Shown here in pieces: positions 9,101 to 16,968 of a stretch of DNA of 64,000 bases. Origin of the DNA: Sphingosinicella microcystinivorans (GTDB taxonomy: Bacteria; Pseudomonadota; Alphaproteobacteria; Sphingomonadales; Sphingomonadaceae); the NCBI RefSeq assembly GCF_027941835.1, contig NZ_CP116005.1, forward strand, positions 2,061,501-2,125,500, in the 5' to 3' direction. Numbering within the stretch: position 1 is the stretch's first letter; each line of letters opens with the position of its first letter. The notes under the pieces are model-generated. The model did no database searches, had not been told where the DNA came from, and saw only the letters and a program-made list of their open reading frames with translations. A program made the translations under genes and the position numbers.

Positions 9101-10686
9101 TGCCGGAAGAAGTGCGACAGGCAGCGCGGGTTCTCGGAGATGACCGCGAGCGGCGTGTCGTCGCCCATCGAGCCGACCGCTTCCTTGGCGTCCTCCACCA
9201 TCGGCGCGAGGATCAGCTCCATGTCCTCCAGCGTGAGGCCGGCGGCGACCTGACGGCGGCGAAGCTCGTCGGCCTCCAGCGCCTGTCCCGGCTCCGGCGC
9301 GTCCGCGCCCGGCACATCGGCGAAGTTGCGGAAACCCTTCACCAGTGCGGCGTAGTCCGCCTCGCCCGCGACGCGGTCCTTGATCGCCTTGTCGTCGTAG
9401 TAGCGCGCCTCGTCGAGGTCGACGGCGATCATCTGGCCCGGCCCCAGCCGTCCCTTCTCGATCACGGTCGCCTCGGGCACCACGACCATGCCGGTCTCGG
9501 AGCCGACGATGAGCAAATTGTCGCTGGTGCGCGTGAAGCGCATGGGGCGCAGCGCGTTGCGGTCGACCGCGGCGGCGATCCAGCGCCCGTCGGTCATGGC
9601 GAGCGCGGCGGGGCCGTCCCACGGCTCCATGACGCTGGCGAAGAAGGCGTACATGTCGCGGTGCGCCTGCGCGAGCGTGGTGTCCTTGTTCCACGCCTCG
9701 GGCACCAGCATCAGCTTGGCGGTCGGCGCGTCGCGTCCCGAACGCACCATCACCTCGAACGTCGCGTCGAGCGCGGCGGTGTCCGATGCGCCCGCCGGGA
9801 TCACCGGCTTGATGTCGCCCGAAAGCTCGCCGAAGGCCTGCGCGGCCATCTTGATCTCGTGGCTCTTCATCAGGTTCTTGTTGCCGCGAACCGTGTTGAT
9901 CTCGCCGTTGTGGGCGATGCAGCGGAACGGCTGCGCCAGCCACCATGTCGGGAAGGTGTTCGTCGAATAGCGCTGGTGATAGATCGCGAAGCGGCTGACG
10001 AACTTCTCGTCCTGGAGATCGGGATAGAAGACGGACAGCGCCTCGGCGAGGAACAGCCCCTTGTAGATGATCGAGCGCGACGACAGCGAGCAGATGTAGA
10101 AGTCCCGGATCTGCGCTTCGACGATCTTCTTCTCGATGCGGCGGCGGATCAGGTACAGGTCCTTCTCGAACGCGTCCTGATTCTCGTAGTGGTCGCCCGG
10201 CTGGGGCCCCTTGATCATGATCTGCTCGATCTCGGGGCGCGTCTGCTTCGCCTTGTCGCCGATCACCGAGGTGTCGACGGGCACCTGCCGCCAGCCGTAG
10301 ATCTCGTAGCCGAAGTCGATGATCTCGGATTCGACGATGCTGCGGCAGGTCTCCTGCTCGGCAAGGTTGGTGCGCGGCAGGAACACCTGTCCCACGGCGA
10401 GCAGGCGGTCGATGCGATGCTTGTGGCCGGCGTGCTCGATGTGCTTCGAGAAGAAGGCGATGGGCAGCTCGACATGGATGCCCGCGCCGTCGCCGGTCTT
10501 GCCGTCGGCGTCCACCGCGCCGCGGTGCCACACCGCCTTCAGCGCGTCGATGCCGAGCGTCACCACGCGCCGCGACGGCCTGCCGTCGGTCGCGGCGATC
10601 AGGCCGACGCCGCAGGCATCGGATTCCATCTCGGGGCGGTACATGCCCTCGCGGGCGATGCGTTCACGTTCGGCTTCGGTCGTCAT
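6157..10686 (-). CDS. gltB: Glutamate synthase (NADPH) large subunit
   Basis: This is the alpha subunit of glutamate synthase. It hydrolyses glutamine and passes ammonia to 2-oxoglutarate, making two glutamates with electrons from GltD. It is 1509 residues long, the usual size. A short propeptide precedes the class II amidotransferase nucleophile Cys25 (ESDACGVGL). The central and FMN-binding synthase domains follow, with SGEGGEDRSRY and KPGEGGQLPG clearly visible. The 3Fe-4S cluster cysteines (CIMVRQCHSNTCPVGVC) are near residues 1125-1145, and the C-terminal GXGXG beta-helix domain closes the protein. Its ATG overlaps the stop of the upstream DUF2059 gene by 4 bases (ATGA), so translation is probably coupled. 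Confidence 0.97.
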   Translation of the reverse strand: MTTEAERERIAREGMYRPEMESDACGVGLIAATDGRPSRRVVTLGIDALKAVWHRGAVDADGKTGDGAGIHVELPIAFFSKHIEHAGHKHRIDRLLAVGQVFLPRTNLAEQETCRSIVESEIIDFGYEIYGWRQVPVDTSVIGDKAKQTRPEIEQIMIKGPQPGDHYENQDAFEKDLYLIRRRIEKKIVEAQIRDFYICSLSSRSIIYKGLFLAEALSVFYPDLQDEKFVSRFAIYHQRYSTNTFPTWWLAQPFRCIAHNGEINTVRGNKNLMKSHEIKMAAQAFGELSGDIKPVIPAGASDTAALDATFEVMVRSGRDAPTAKLMLVPEAWNKDTTLAQAHRDMYAFFASVMEPWDGPAALAMTDGRWIAAAVDRNALRPMRFTRTSDNLLIVGSETGMVVVPEATVIEKGRLGPGQMIAVDLDEARYYDDKAIKDRVAGEADYAALVKGFRNFADVPGADAPEPGQALEADELRRRQVAAGLTLEDMELILAPMVEDAKEAVGSMGDDTPLAVISENPRCLSHFFRQNFSQVTNPPIDSLRETRVMSLKTRFSNYANILDKDAKQQGVVVMESPVLSNRDWARLLAHFGDQAATIDCTYEVAGGPAALREAIARVRAEAEHLVRSGKSQLFLTDENVSKTRAGITMILAAAGVHTHLVRKGLRSFASINVRSAECMDTHYFAVLIGVGATTVNAWLAQESIAARHAKGLFGDMDLTTCVNRFRKAIEDGLLKIMAKMGISVISSYRGGYNFEAVGLSRALVNDFFPGMPAKISGEGFSSLHVSARDRHLLAYDEEVTALPVGGLYRYRAGGEPHAWQANLIHLLQQAVASDSYSTYLQFSRGIRDLPPIYLRDLLEFNHLRPPVPVEEVQSIAEIRKRFVTPGMSLGALSPEAHETLSIAMNRIGAKAVSGEGGEDRSRYKPYPNGDNANSVIKQIASGRFGVTAEYLNACEEIEIKVAQGAKPGEGGQLPGFKVTEMIARLRHSTPGVMLISPPPHHDIYSIEDLAQLIYDLKQINPDARVCVKLVSEAGIGTIAAGVAKAHADVILVSGNVGGTGASPQTSIKYAGTPWEMGLTEVNQVLTLNSLRGRVKLRTDGGLKTGRDVVIAAILGAEEFGIGTLSLVAMGCIMVRQCHSNTCPVGVCTQDEKLRQKFAGSPEKVINLMSFIAEEVRDILASLGFRSLDEVVGRTELLRQVSRGAEHLDDLDLNPILAKVDAPDSERRFNLTTRRNEVPDSLDAQMLVDAKAVFDRGEKMQLTYSVRNTHRAVGTRFSSAITRKYGMNGLAPGHVHVRLRGSAGQSLGAFAVQGLKLEVFGDANDYVGKGLSGATIVVRPLVSSPLKSNENTIIGNTVLYGATAGRLYAAGQAGERFAVRNSGAEVVVEGCGANGCEYMTGGMAVILGPVGDNFAAGMTGGMAFVYDTAGDFDTRANPDSVVWQPVRAAYWEGVLRAAVEAHHRETDSGWAQSILEDWESALPRFVQVCPKEMVSRLKHPLEDAESVVAAE

Positions 10687-11216
10687 TTCGCTTCATCCAG
10701 CATTTCGCGCTGCGCGCGGGCAAAACCATTGGAGACGGCGGCCATTCCGGCGGTCATCCCGGCGCGTTCGCCGATGGCCTTCATGCGAACCTGCGTCTGC
10801 TGCTCGGCTGCCATGAATTTCTGGCCCGCCGGGCTTTTCAGGAAGCCGATCGCGGCATCGAGTTCGGACGGCGAGAGCGCGGCCCGGTAGGCGGCCCGGA
10901 AATCGTCCAGCATTGCCGGATACGCCTTGCGCAGTTCGGCGAGGAATTCCTGGGCGAGGATCTTCTGCAACCGCTCTCGCCCGCCGCGTCCGTTCTCGAT
11001 GATGTTGCGCACCGTGCCGCTGGTGCCGTTGTCGCTCTCGAGCTGCGCGACGACCTGCGTGCCGAACATCGGCACGAGGGTGGTGAAAACCTCGTCGAGC
11101 TTCGCCTCGACGCCCATCAGCCTGACGAGTTCGGATGCACGGTCGGGTTCCGCGGCGAGGGCAGGGGCGGCGGAGAGCAGCAGCGTCGCCGCGAGCGCGA
11201 AGACACGAGTTTTCAT
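10683..11216 (-). CDS. Exported DUF2059 domain protein inside the glt operon
   Basis: This 177-residue protein starts at the ATG at 11216, not at the longer upstream frame. From there it has a clear signal peptide (MKTRVFALAATLLLSAAPALAA), and its ATG overlaps the gltD stop by 4 bases. The mature helical protein carries the DUF2059 pattern: a short N-terminal helix pair with ELVRLMGVEAKLDE, then AYPAMLDDFRAAYRAALSPSELDAA and FLKSPAGQKF near residues 110-145. DUF2059 proteins are periplasmic or secreted and have no established biochemical role. Its stop overlaps the gltB start by 4 bases. Being translationally locked between the two subunits of a cytoplasmic enzyme is the odd point. Confidence 0.88.
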   Translation of the reverse strand: MKTRVFALAATLLLSAAPALAAEPDRASELVRLMGVEAKLDEVFTTLVPMFGTQVVAQLESDNGTSGTVRNIIENGRGGRERLQKILAQEFLAELRKAYPAMLDDFRAAYRAALSPSELDAAIGFLKSPAGQKFMAAEQQTQVRMKAIGERAGMTAGMAAVSNGFARAQREMLDEAK

Positions 11217-12667
11217 GCGGCGGCCTTTTCCTTCTGGGTGCCTGCGCGCTCGGCGAGGTACGCGTGCATGGTCTTCGCGACGTCGCGGCCGTCGCGGATC
11301 GCCCAGACGACGAGGCTGGCGCCGCGCACGATGTCGCCGGCGGCGAACACGCCGTCCACGCTCGTCATCATCGTCTTGTGGTCGGTGCGCAGCGTCCCCC
11401 AGCGCGTGACGGTGAGGTCGGGCGCGCCGAACAGCTGCGGCAGGTCCTCGGGATCGAAGCCGAGCGCCTTGATGACGAGATCGGCCTCCAGCCGGAAATC
11501 GCCGCCTTCCACCACCTCGGGCGCGCGCCGGCCGGAGGCGTCGGGCGCGCCGAGGCGCATCTGCTGCGCGCGGACGCCGGAAACATGGCCGTCCCTGTCG
11601 TCGAACGCCTGCGGGGCGGAGAGCCAGACGAACTCGACGCCTTCCTCTTCCGCGTTCGCCACCTCGCGCTGCGAGCCCGGCATGTTGGCGCGATCGCGGC
11701 GGTAGAGGCACTTCACCGAGGCGGCGCCCTGCCGCACGGCGGTCCGCACGCAGTCCATCGCCGTGTCGCCGCCGCCGATGACGACGACGTGCTTGCCCGC
11801 CGCGTTCAGCGCGCCGTCGTCGAACGCGGGCACGCTGTCGCCGAAGCCCTTGCGGTTGGAGGCGATCAGGTAGTCGAGCGCCGCGACGATGCCGCGTGCG
11901 CCGACGCCCGGCGCCTTGATGTCACGCGCCTTGTAGACGCCGGTGGCGACGAGCAGCGCGTCGTGCTTGGCGCGGAGCGCGGCGAGCGCCGCGTCGCGGC
12001 CGACCTCGAAATTGTAGTGGAAGACGATGCCGCCTTCCTCCAGCCGCGCGAGGCGCTGCATCACCACGGACTTTTCGAGCTTGAAGCCGGGGATGCCGTA
12101 GGTGAGGAGGCCGCCGCCGCGGTCGTAGCGGTCGTAGACGTGCACGTCGTAGCCGCGCCGCCGCAGATATTCGGCGGCGGTGAGGCCCGCCGGCCCTGCG
12201 CCGATGATGCCGACCGACTGGTCCGAGCGGTCCGCGAGGGGCCGCAGCGGACGCACCCAGCCTTCCTTCCACGCGGTGTCGGTGATGAACTTCTCGACCG
12301 AGCCGATGGTGACGGCGCCGTGGCCCGACTGCTCGATGACGCAATTGCCCTCGCACAGCCGATCCTGCGGGCAGATGCGGCCGCACACCTCGGGCATGGT
12401 GGAGGTGGATTCGGCAAGCTCCCACGCCTCCCGGATGCGCCCCTCGGCGGTGAGGCGCAGCCAGTCCGGGATGTTGTTGTGAAGCGGGCAGTGCACCTGG
12501 CAGAAGGGCACGCCGCACTGCGAGCAGCGCGAGGCCTGCTCCTCGGCCTTCGCCCGGATGAAGGCACGGTTGATCTCGAGGAAGTCGTCGTCGCGCTCGT
12601 CGGCGGGGCGCTTCTCCGGAAACGCCTGCGCGAGCCCCACGAACTTCAGCATATCCTTTTCGGCCAC
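11213..12667 (-). CDS. gltD: Glutamate synthase small subunit
   Basis: This is the NADPH-oxidising beta subunit that feeds electrons to GltB. The 484-residue protein has the N-terminal 4Fe-4S cysteine clusters (CSQCGVPFCQVHCP and CGRICPQDRLCEGNC), then the FAD-binding GIIGAGPAGLTAAEYLRR, and then the NADPH-binding VVIGGGDTAMDC segment. I start it at the GTG at 12667 (VAEKDMLKF...) because AGGGGA lies about 7 bases upstream in transcript sense; the frame stays open further upstream, but that part looks non-coding. It is the first gene of the operon gltD - DUF2059 - gltB, the reverse of the E. coli gene order. A 233-bp region separates it from the divergent undecaprenyl-diphosphatase gene and should hold both promoters. 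Confidence 0.95.
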   Translation of the reverse strand: MAEKDMLKFVGLAQAFPEKRPADERDDDFLEINRAFIRAKAEEQASRCSQCGVPFCQVHCPLHNNIPDWLRLTAEGRIREAWELAESTSTMPEVCGRICPQDRLCEGNCVIEQSGHGAVTIGSVEKFITDTAWKEGWVRPLRPLADRSDQSVGIIGAGPAGLTAAEYLRRRGYDVHVYDRYDRGGGLLTYGIPGFKLEKSVVMQRLARLEEGGIVFHYNFEVGRDAALAALRAKHDALLVATGVYKARDIKAPGVGARGIVAALDYLIASNRKGFGDSVPAFDDGALNAAGKHVVVIGGGDTAMDCVRTAVRQGAASVKCLYRRDRANMPGSQREVANAEEEGVEFVWLSAPQAFDDRDGHVSGVRAQQMRLGAPDASGRRAPEVVEGGDFRLEADLVIKALGFDPEDLPQLFGAPDLTVTRWGTLRTDHKTMMTSVDGVFAAGDIVRGASLVVWAIRDGRDVAKTMHAYLAERAGTQKEKAAA

Positions 12668-12900
12668 CCGATTTCCCCTTGCGGTTCCGGCGCGGCTTTT
12701 ACGGTCGCGGACGGCGCTTGTCACGCAATTTCCCACTGATAGGACAATAATTATTACCTAATTTTCGTCCAAACCGGGCTTGTTGAGAACGGCTTGCAGA
12801 AAATGCGCCTCAAAAAAGGTCCGACACGGCCTTAACTCACCGGAGGACGACGCGAATCGGCTGTGCTATGCCCACGCCCGACCTTTCCGCCGGAGAGCCC

Positions 12901-13695
12901 ATGTCGTTTCTGCAGCTGCTCATCATCGCCATCGTCCAGGGCGTCACCGAATTCCTGCCCATCTCGTCCTCCGGGCACCTGATCCTGATCCCCAAGCTCA
13001 CCGACTTCCCGGATCAGGGGCCGATGATCGACGTCGCGGTTCACGTCGGCACCCTCGCCGCTATTTTCGTATACTTCTGGCGCGACGCGCTCGGCCTCGC
13101 GCGCGGCGGCCTTTCGAACCTCGGCGTGGTGAAGGCGCCCGCCGAGCGGCGGCTGTTCTGGTGGATCGCCATCGGCACGATCCCGGCGGTGGCGTTCGGC
13201 TTCTTCCTGAAAAGCGGCGGCTATCTCGAAGGCTTCCGCTCCACGCATCTCGTAGCGATCAACCTCATCGTCTACGGCCTGCTGCTGTGGGCGGCGGACC
13301 GCTGGGGCAAGCAGACCAAGGCCTATGAGGACCTGTCGCTCAAGGACGCGGTCCTCGTCGGCCTCGCGCAGGCCCTCGCGCTCATCCCCGGCACCAGCCG
13401 TTCCGGCGTCACCATGACGATGGCGCGCTTCCTCGGCTACGCGCGCCCGGAAGCCGCGCGCTTCTCGTTCCTGCTGTCGATGCCCGCCGTGGCGGGCGCG
13501 GGGCTGCTCGCGGCGCTCGACCTCGCCGAGGCGTCCGCCGCCATGCAGCGCGACGCCGTGATCGCGGGCGTGCTCACCTTCTTCGCCGCCGTGGCGACGA
13601 TGGCGTTCCTGATGCGCTTCCTGCGCCGCGGCTCGATGCTGGTGTTCGTCGTCTACCGCGTGGCGCTCGGCGTGGTGCTGCTGGCCTTCTTCTAG
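12901..13695 (+). CDS. uppP: Undecaprenyl-diphosphatase
   Basis: This integral membrane phosphatase (BacA family) recycles undecaprenyl pyrophosphate to the monophosphate carrier needed for peptidoglycan and other envelope polymers. The 264-residue protein has both family signatures: QGVTEFLPISSSGHL near residues 13-27, and PGTSRSGVTMTMARFLG near residues 161-177. About eight hydrophobic segments span its length. The ATG at 12901 has a GGAGA site 5-9 bases upstream and matches the usual N-terminus of the family; an in-frame ATG 33 bases earlier is less likely. It is convergent with the next gene, and their stops overlap by 4 bases. Confidence 0.96.
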   Translation: MSFLQLLIIAIVQGVTEFLPISSSGHLILIPKLTDFPDQGPMIDVAVHVGTLAAIFVYFWRDALGLARGGLSNLGVVKAPAERRLFWWIAIGTIPAVAFGFFLKSGGYLEGFRSTHLVAINLIVYGLLLWAADRWGKQTKAYEDLSLKDAVLVGLAQALALIPGTSRSGVTMTMARFLGYARPEAARFSFLLSMPAVAGAGLLAALDLAEASAAMQRDAVIAGVLTFFAAVATMAFLMRFLRRGSMLVFVVYRVALGVVLLAFF

Positions 13696-14624
13696 GCGAC
13701 GCTGAAGCGGCCGTGCGGCCGGAAGCGCACGAGCCAGCCCGGCGCGACCGCCGCCATCGGCGTCGCGTCCACCCCGAGCGCGGAAAGGCCGGGCGCGCCT
13801 TCGGGCACGACATTGTCCGTCTGCAGCATCTTCCACTGATCGGTGGTGAGCGGCGCGCCGGGGAGCCAGCCGGTGAGACTCGCGAGCAGGCCCGCGGCGG
13901 CGTCCGGCACGTCCACGAGCACCGGGTCGCGGCCGGTGGTCTGCGCGAGCCAATCGAGGAGCCCGCGCATCGTCAGCACGTCCGGTCCGCCGAGCGAAAC
14001 CGTCTTGCCCGCATGGAGCGACGGCTCGCAGGCCGCGGCCGCAATCGCGCGCGCCACGTCGACGACATAGACGGGCTGGAACTTCGTTGCCGGCGCCACC
14101 ACCGGCACCACCGGCAAACGGAGAAGCCCGGCGAAGCGGTTCAGGAAGCCGTCCTCGGAGCCGAAGATCACCGACGGGCGCAGGATCGTCGCCTTCGGGA
14201 AGGCGGCGCGCACGGCCGCTTCGCCGAGCGCCTTGCTGCGGCCGTAGCCCGATTCGCTCTCCGCGTCGGCGCCGAGCGCCGACACGTGCACCAGCACCGC
14301 CGCGCCCGCCGCCGCCGCGGCCTTCGCGATCGCCCCGGCGCCCTTCACGTGCACCGCCTCGAAGCCGCCGTGCGAATCGGAAAGCGTGCCGACGAGGTTG
14401 ACGACGGCGTCGGCCCCCTCGACCGCGCGGGCAAGCGAGGCTGCGTTCCCAAGGTCCGTGCGGACGAAGTCGAGTTGGCCGAGCGCTGCGAGCGGGCGCA
14501 CATGCAGGGCAAGGTGCGGATCGCGCGTCGCGACCCGCAGCCGCGCCCCCGTCTTCGCCAGCGCCTGCACGACATAGCGCCCCACGAAGCCCGAACCGCC
14601 GAAGATCGTAATCAGCTTCGCCAC
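13692..14624 (-). CDS. NAD(P)-binding epimerase-like protein, NDUFA9 (complex I 39-kDa) type
   Basis: This 310-residue atypical short-chain dehydrogenase starts with the Rossmann motif ITIFGGSGFVGRYVVQAL. It continues with VVNLVGTL, the Ser/Tyr region (VHVSALGADAES, then GYGRSKALGEAAV) and ILRPSVIFGSEDGFLNRF. These are the features of the NDUFA9/complex-I-associated family common in alphaproteobacteria. The usual YxxxK is changed to YGRSK, so catalysis is uncertain. In this group the protein is thought to support complex I or quinone-related functions. The GTG at 14624 is preceded by GGAAGGA and gives the canonical N-terminus. The longer upstream frame has no signal or site supporting it. Confidence 0.9.
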   Translation of the reverse strand: MAKLITIFGGSGFVGRYVVQALAKTGARLRVATRDPHLALHVRPLAALGQLDFVRTDLGNAASLARAVEGADAVVNLVGTLSDSHGGFEAVHVKGAGAIAKAAAAAGAAVLVHVSALGADAESESGYGRSKALGEAAVRAAFPKATILRPSVIFGSEDGFLNRFAGLLRLPVVPVVAPATKFQPVYVVDVARAIAAAACEPSLHAGKTVSLGGPDVLTMRGLLDWLAQTTGRDPVLVDVPDAAAGLLASLTGWLPGAPLTTDQWKMLQTDNVVPEGAPGLSALGVDATPMAAVAPGWLVRFRPHGRFSVA

Positions 14625-14684
14625 ACCTGCATCCTTCCGGCCAGTCCAATCGTTCCCGCGCGGCATATTCCATACGCAGGCCCA

Positions 14685-14713
14685 TTGACAAGCACGGGGA
14701 CGGACCGTAACCC
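14685..14713 (+). promoter_or_regulatory. Promoter of the tRNA-Leu gene
   Basis: TTGACA (14685-14690) is followed after 17 bases by TAACCC (14708-14713), which puts transcription start about 30 bases before the tRNA 5' end. Consensus -35 with a weak -10 is common for alphaproteobacterial tRNA promoters. Confidence 0.6.
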
Positions 14714-14749
14714 GCATCGCCTCGCGACATGGCGAGCATCCGACCCCGT

Positions 14750-14836
14750 GCCCAGGTGGCGGAATTGGTAGACGCGCTAGCTTCAGGTGCTAGTGCCGGT
14801 AACGGCGTGAAGGTTCGAGTCCTTTCCTGGGCACCA
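14750..14836 (+). tRNA. tRNA-Leu, anticodon CAG
   Basis: This is an 87-base class II tRNA with CCA encoded. The acceptor stem is GCCCAGG (14750-14756) with CCTGGGC (14826-14832), followed by discriminator A and CCA. The D arm holds GGCGGAATTGGTAGACGC, and the anticodon stem-loop reads CTAGC-TTCAGGT-GCTAG with anticodon CAG. It has a variable arm (TGCCGGTAACGGCG) and a T loop TTCGAGT. All stems pair, so the gene remains functional although an element has integrated at its 3' end. Confidence 0.97.
14816..14836 (+). repeat. Left attachment site (attL) in the tRNA 3' end
   Basis: The T-loop-to-CCA segment of tRNA-Leu serves as the left crossover site. Its first 15 bases are repeated perfectly at 23314-23328; after that the right copy lacks one G before CACCA. 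Confidence 0.88.
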
Positions 14837-14948
14837 TTTGTTCTTCCCTGAACGTCTCCATTAGCTTTACAAAACGGCAGAAATCTGCGAAAAACCATCC
14901 CAGACGGTTCGCAGTTGTTCGTGTTTGCTTCTCTGCAATCCGTCTCAG

Positions 14949-14969
14949 TTGGGGGCCTTTTTGGGGGCC
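14949..14969 (+). repeat. Paired TTGGGGGCC repeats, probable integrase arm-binding sites (left)
   Basis: TTGGGGGCC occurs at 14949-14957 and again at 14961-14969, a 12-bp period, about 120 bp inside the left attachment site. The same pair, with the same spacing, is at 23237-23257. DUF4102 integrases bind arm sites with their N-terminal domain, so these are probably arm-type sites. Confidence 0.7.
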
Positions 14970-15000
14970 TCTAACCGAAAACTGGAACGAGAGGCCCCCA
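14962..15000 (+). promoter_or_regulatory. Inverted repeat over the integrase translation start
   Basis: TGGGGGCCTC (14962-14971) is the exact reverse complement of GAGGCCCCCA (14991-15000), whose end is 1 base before the integrase ATG. The right arm covers the only possible ribosome-binding region (AGAGG). It could fold in the mRNA to hide the start, or be an integrase operator, because the left arm includes one of the TTGGGGGC repeats. Confidence 0.6.
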
Positions 15001-15001
15001 A

Positions 15002-16237
15002 ATGTCGCTGAAAGACGCAGAAATCCGAGCCTTTCGGCCAAGGGATGCCTCCTACAAGAAGGCTGATGAAAAGGGCCTCTATCTCGAAATTAATCCAAAT
15101 GGATCAAAGTATTGGCGCCTAAAGTATCGCTTCAATGGTCGGGAGAAAAAGCTGGCGCTTGGGACCTATCCGGAAGTCGGTCTCGCTGCGGCACGGGCCA
15201 AAAGGGATGCGGCACGGGCGCAGCTCACCGGGGGGCAGGACCCGTCGTTTCAGCGGAAGCGTGAAAAGGTCATGGCGCAGATCAGCGCCGGGAACACCTT
15301 TGGCGGTGTTGCGGACGAGTTCATTGCCACAAAGTTGCAAGGCGAAGGCAAGTCTGACGCTACGCTGGTAAAAGCGCGCTGGTTTCTGGACCTGTTGCGC
15401 CCCGCGCTGGGTGAACGCCCCATTTCGGAAATCGAGCCGTCCGAAATTCTGGCCCCGCTCAAGACGCTGGAACGCAAGGGCCACCGCGAAACGGCGCGGC
15501 GCGTGCGTGCCTTTGCTAGTCGGGTATTTCGATACGGCGTTGCGACCGACCGTTGCAAGGCAGACCCCGCTGCACTGTTGCAGGGTGCGCTGATGGCGCC
15601 GAAGGTCACGCACCATGCGGCGATATTGGAACCCTTAAAGCTGGGCGAGTTGCTTCGCGCAGTGGACAGCTACACGGGAAGCCCGATTACCAAGTTCGCC
15701 ATGCAGCTCGCCCCGCATGTTTTCGTGCGACCGGGAGAGTTGCGCCACGCTGAATGGGGCGAATTTGACCGCAAGGGCGCGATCTGGCTCATCCCGGCGG
15801 GTAAAATGAAGCAGCGCCGGCCACACTCCGTGCCTCTCTCCCGGCAGGTGCTGGAGCTGCTTGATGAACTGGAGCCACTGACTGGAGCGGCACGCTACCT
15901 GTTCCCATCCATGCAAACCTTGCAGCGCCCCATGAGCGAGAACACCATGAACGCCGCGTTTCGGCGCATGGGCTTTACCAGAACCGAGCTGACTGCGCAT
16001 GGCCTGCGCGCAACGGCTTCCACGCTGCTGAACGAAAGCGGAAAATGGTCCCCTGATGCGATTGAGCGCGCTCTTGCCCACGGCGAAAGCGATGCCGTGC
16101 GCGGCGCGTATCATCGCGGCCAGCATTGGCAGGAACGGGTAAAAATGGCGCAGTGGTGGAGCGATCACCTGGATGCGCTGCGGTCAGGCGCCGAGATAAT
16201 AGAACTGCACGTGCCTGCAAGGGCGGGGAATGACTGA
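15002..16237 (+). CDS. int: Tyrosine recombinase/integrase, DUF4102 (P4-type)
   Basis: This 411-residue integrase catalyses site-specific integration and excision at tRNA-Leu. Residues 1-85 form the DUF4102 arm-binding domain (SLKDAEIRAFRPRD, then KGLYLEINPNGSKYW and KLALGTYPEVGLAAAR). A SAM-like core-binding domain follows (about 95-190), then the catalytic domain. Catalytic residues visible are Arg in VRPGELRHAEW, His and Arg in TAHGLRATAS, His in ALAHGES, and the Tyr nucleophile in AYHRGQHW. Full length and all catalytic residues suggest it is active. The ATG at 15002 is covered by an inverted repeat, which may regulate it. The next gene overlaps its end by 8 bases. Confidence 0.96.
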   Translation: MSLKDAEIRAFRPRDASYKKADEKGLYLEINPNGSKYWRLKYRFNGREKKLALGTYPEVGLAAARAKRDAARAQLTGGQDPSFQRKREKVMAQISAGNTFGGVADEFIATKLQGEGKSDATLVKARWFLDLLRPALGERPISEIEPSEILAPLKTLERKGHRETARRVRAFASRVFRYGVATDRCKADPAALLQGALMAPKVTHHAAILEPLKLGELLRAVDSYTGSPITKFAMQLAPHVFVRPGELRHAEWGEFDRKGAIWLIPAGKMKQRRPHSVPLSRQVLELLDELEPLTGAARYLFPSMQTLQRPMSENTMNAAFRRMGFTRTELTAHGLRATASTLLNESGKWSPDAIERALAHGESDAVRGAYHRGQHWQERVKMAQWWSDHLDALRSGAEIIELHVPARAGND

Positions 16238-16910
16238 ATCCACATGGCCAGACCCAACGGAGTGGATCAACGGCCTTACCCATGACCTGACGCATCGGAT
16301 TGCCGCCTATGAAAGCGAAACCGATGCCGATCTGAAACGCAACAAGGCGGCCGGTTATATCGGCTGCATCGCCGGTCATCTGGGCTTGCTCCCAGCTTTC
16401 AGGAACAATGACCTGCTGATGCCCATCAAGGACCTGTTGATTTTCGTGCATGCATTGGAGCACGGAGGCAGCGGGCATCCTTGGACAAAGCCGGTCAACT
16501 ACGGCGGCACCAATGCCGAAACCCTCGCTGAAACCGAGGTCCGTGTTTGGGTGGTGATGGGAGTATGGTCGCTGCTGGAAGGCGGCTACTCCAAGAACAA
16601 GGCTTACAAGTACCTCGCGCGTGCAATGACGGAATCGGGGCGTACCTCGAAGGGCCAGCCCTACTCCCACCGCAATGTCCAGCGCTGGTGGCTCGCCTAC
16701 GAGAACGGAACCGACCCGCGACTGGAGAAGGTGCAAGAGCATATCGAGAACTACTGGGCCAAGATGCCGTGCCCGCATGGCTCGCGCATGTATGAATGCG
16801 GAAGCCGCCCTGATTCTCGCCGCTGCGCCGCGTGGCGGGCCGTAGCGGAAGAATTTGCGGCGAATGCACTCAAGGTCGCCAACTTCAGAGACTGGTTCGT
16901 TTCGCGCTAG
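16230..16910 (+). CDS. Hypothetical protein with a possible helix-turn-helix segment
   Basis: This 226-residue protein of unknown function starts inside the end of the integrase gene (8-base overlap), so the two are translated together. Predicted mostly helical, it has a central segment (about 128-165: YSKNKAYKYLARAM ... PYSHRNVQRWWLAYENG). That segment resembles the replication/regulatory helix-turn-helix layout in which a helical pair is followed by a W-rich recognition helix. The C-terminus contains three Cys (MPCPHG, YECGS, RCAAW) that could bind a metal or pair. Its place between integrase and AlpA-like gene suggests a role in control of excision or replication; this is an inference only. 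Confidence 0.72.
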   Translation: MTESTWPDPTEWINGLTHDLTHRIAAYESETDADLKRNKAAGYIGCIAGHLGLLPAFRNNDLLMPIKDLLIFVHALEHGGSGHPWTKPVNYGGTNAETLAETEVRVWVVMGVWSLLEGGYSKNKAYKYLARAMTESGRTSKGQPYSHRNVQRWWLAYENGTDPRLEKVQEHIENYWAKMPCPHGSRMYECGSRPDSRRCAAWRAVAEEFAANALKVANFRDWFVSR

Positions 16911-16968
16911 AAAAATGAACCAGTGTCCGCGTGTATGAGGAAGCACCAACAACCTTACAGGTGCTTCT

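Noticed and set aside
6196-10890. 1564-codon open frame on the plus strand opposite gltB
   Set aside because: It follows the real gene base for base in antisense, and its translation has no domain and biased composition.
12832-14898. Long minus-strand frame covering uppP, the epimerase and tRNA-Leu
   Set aside because: It runs across a tRNA and antisense to uppP, and its protein has no family pattern.
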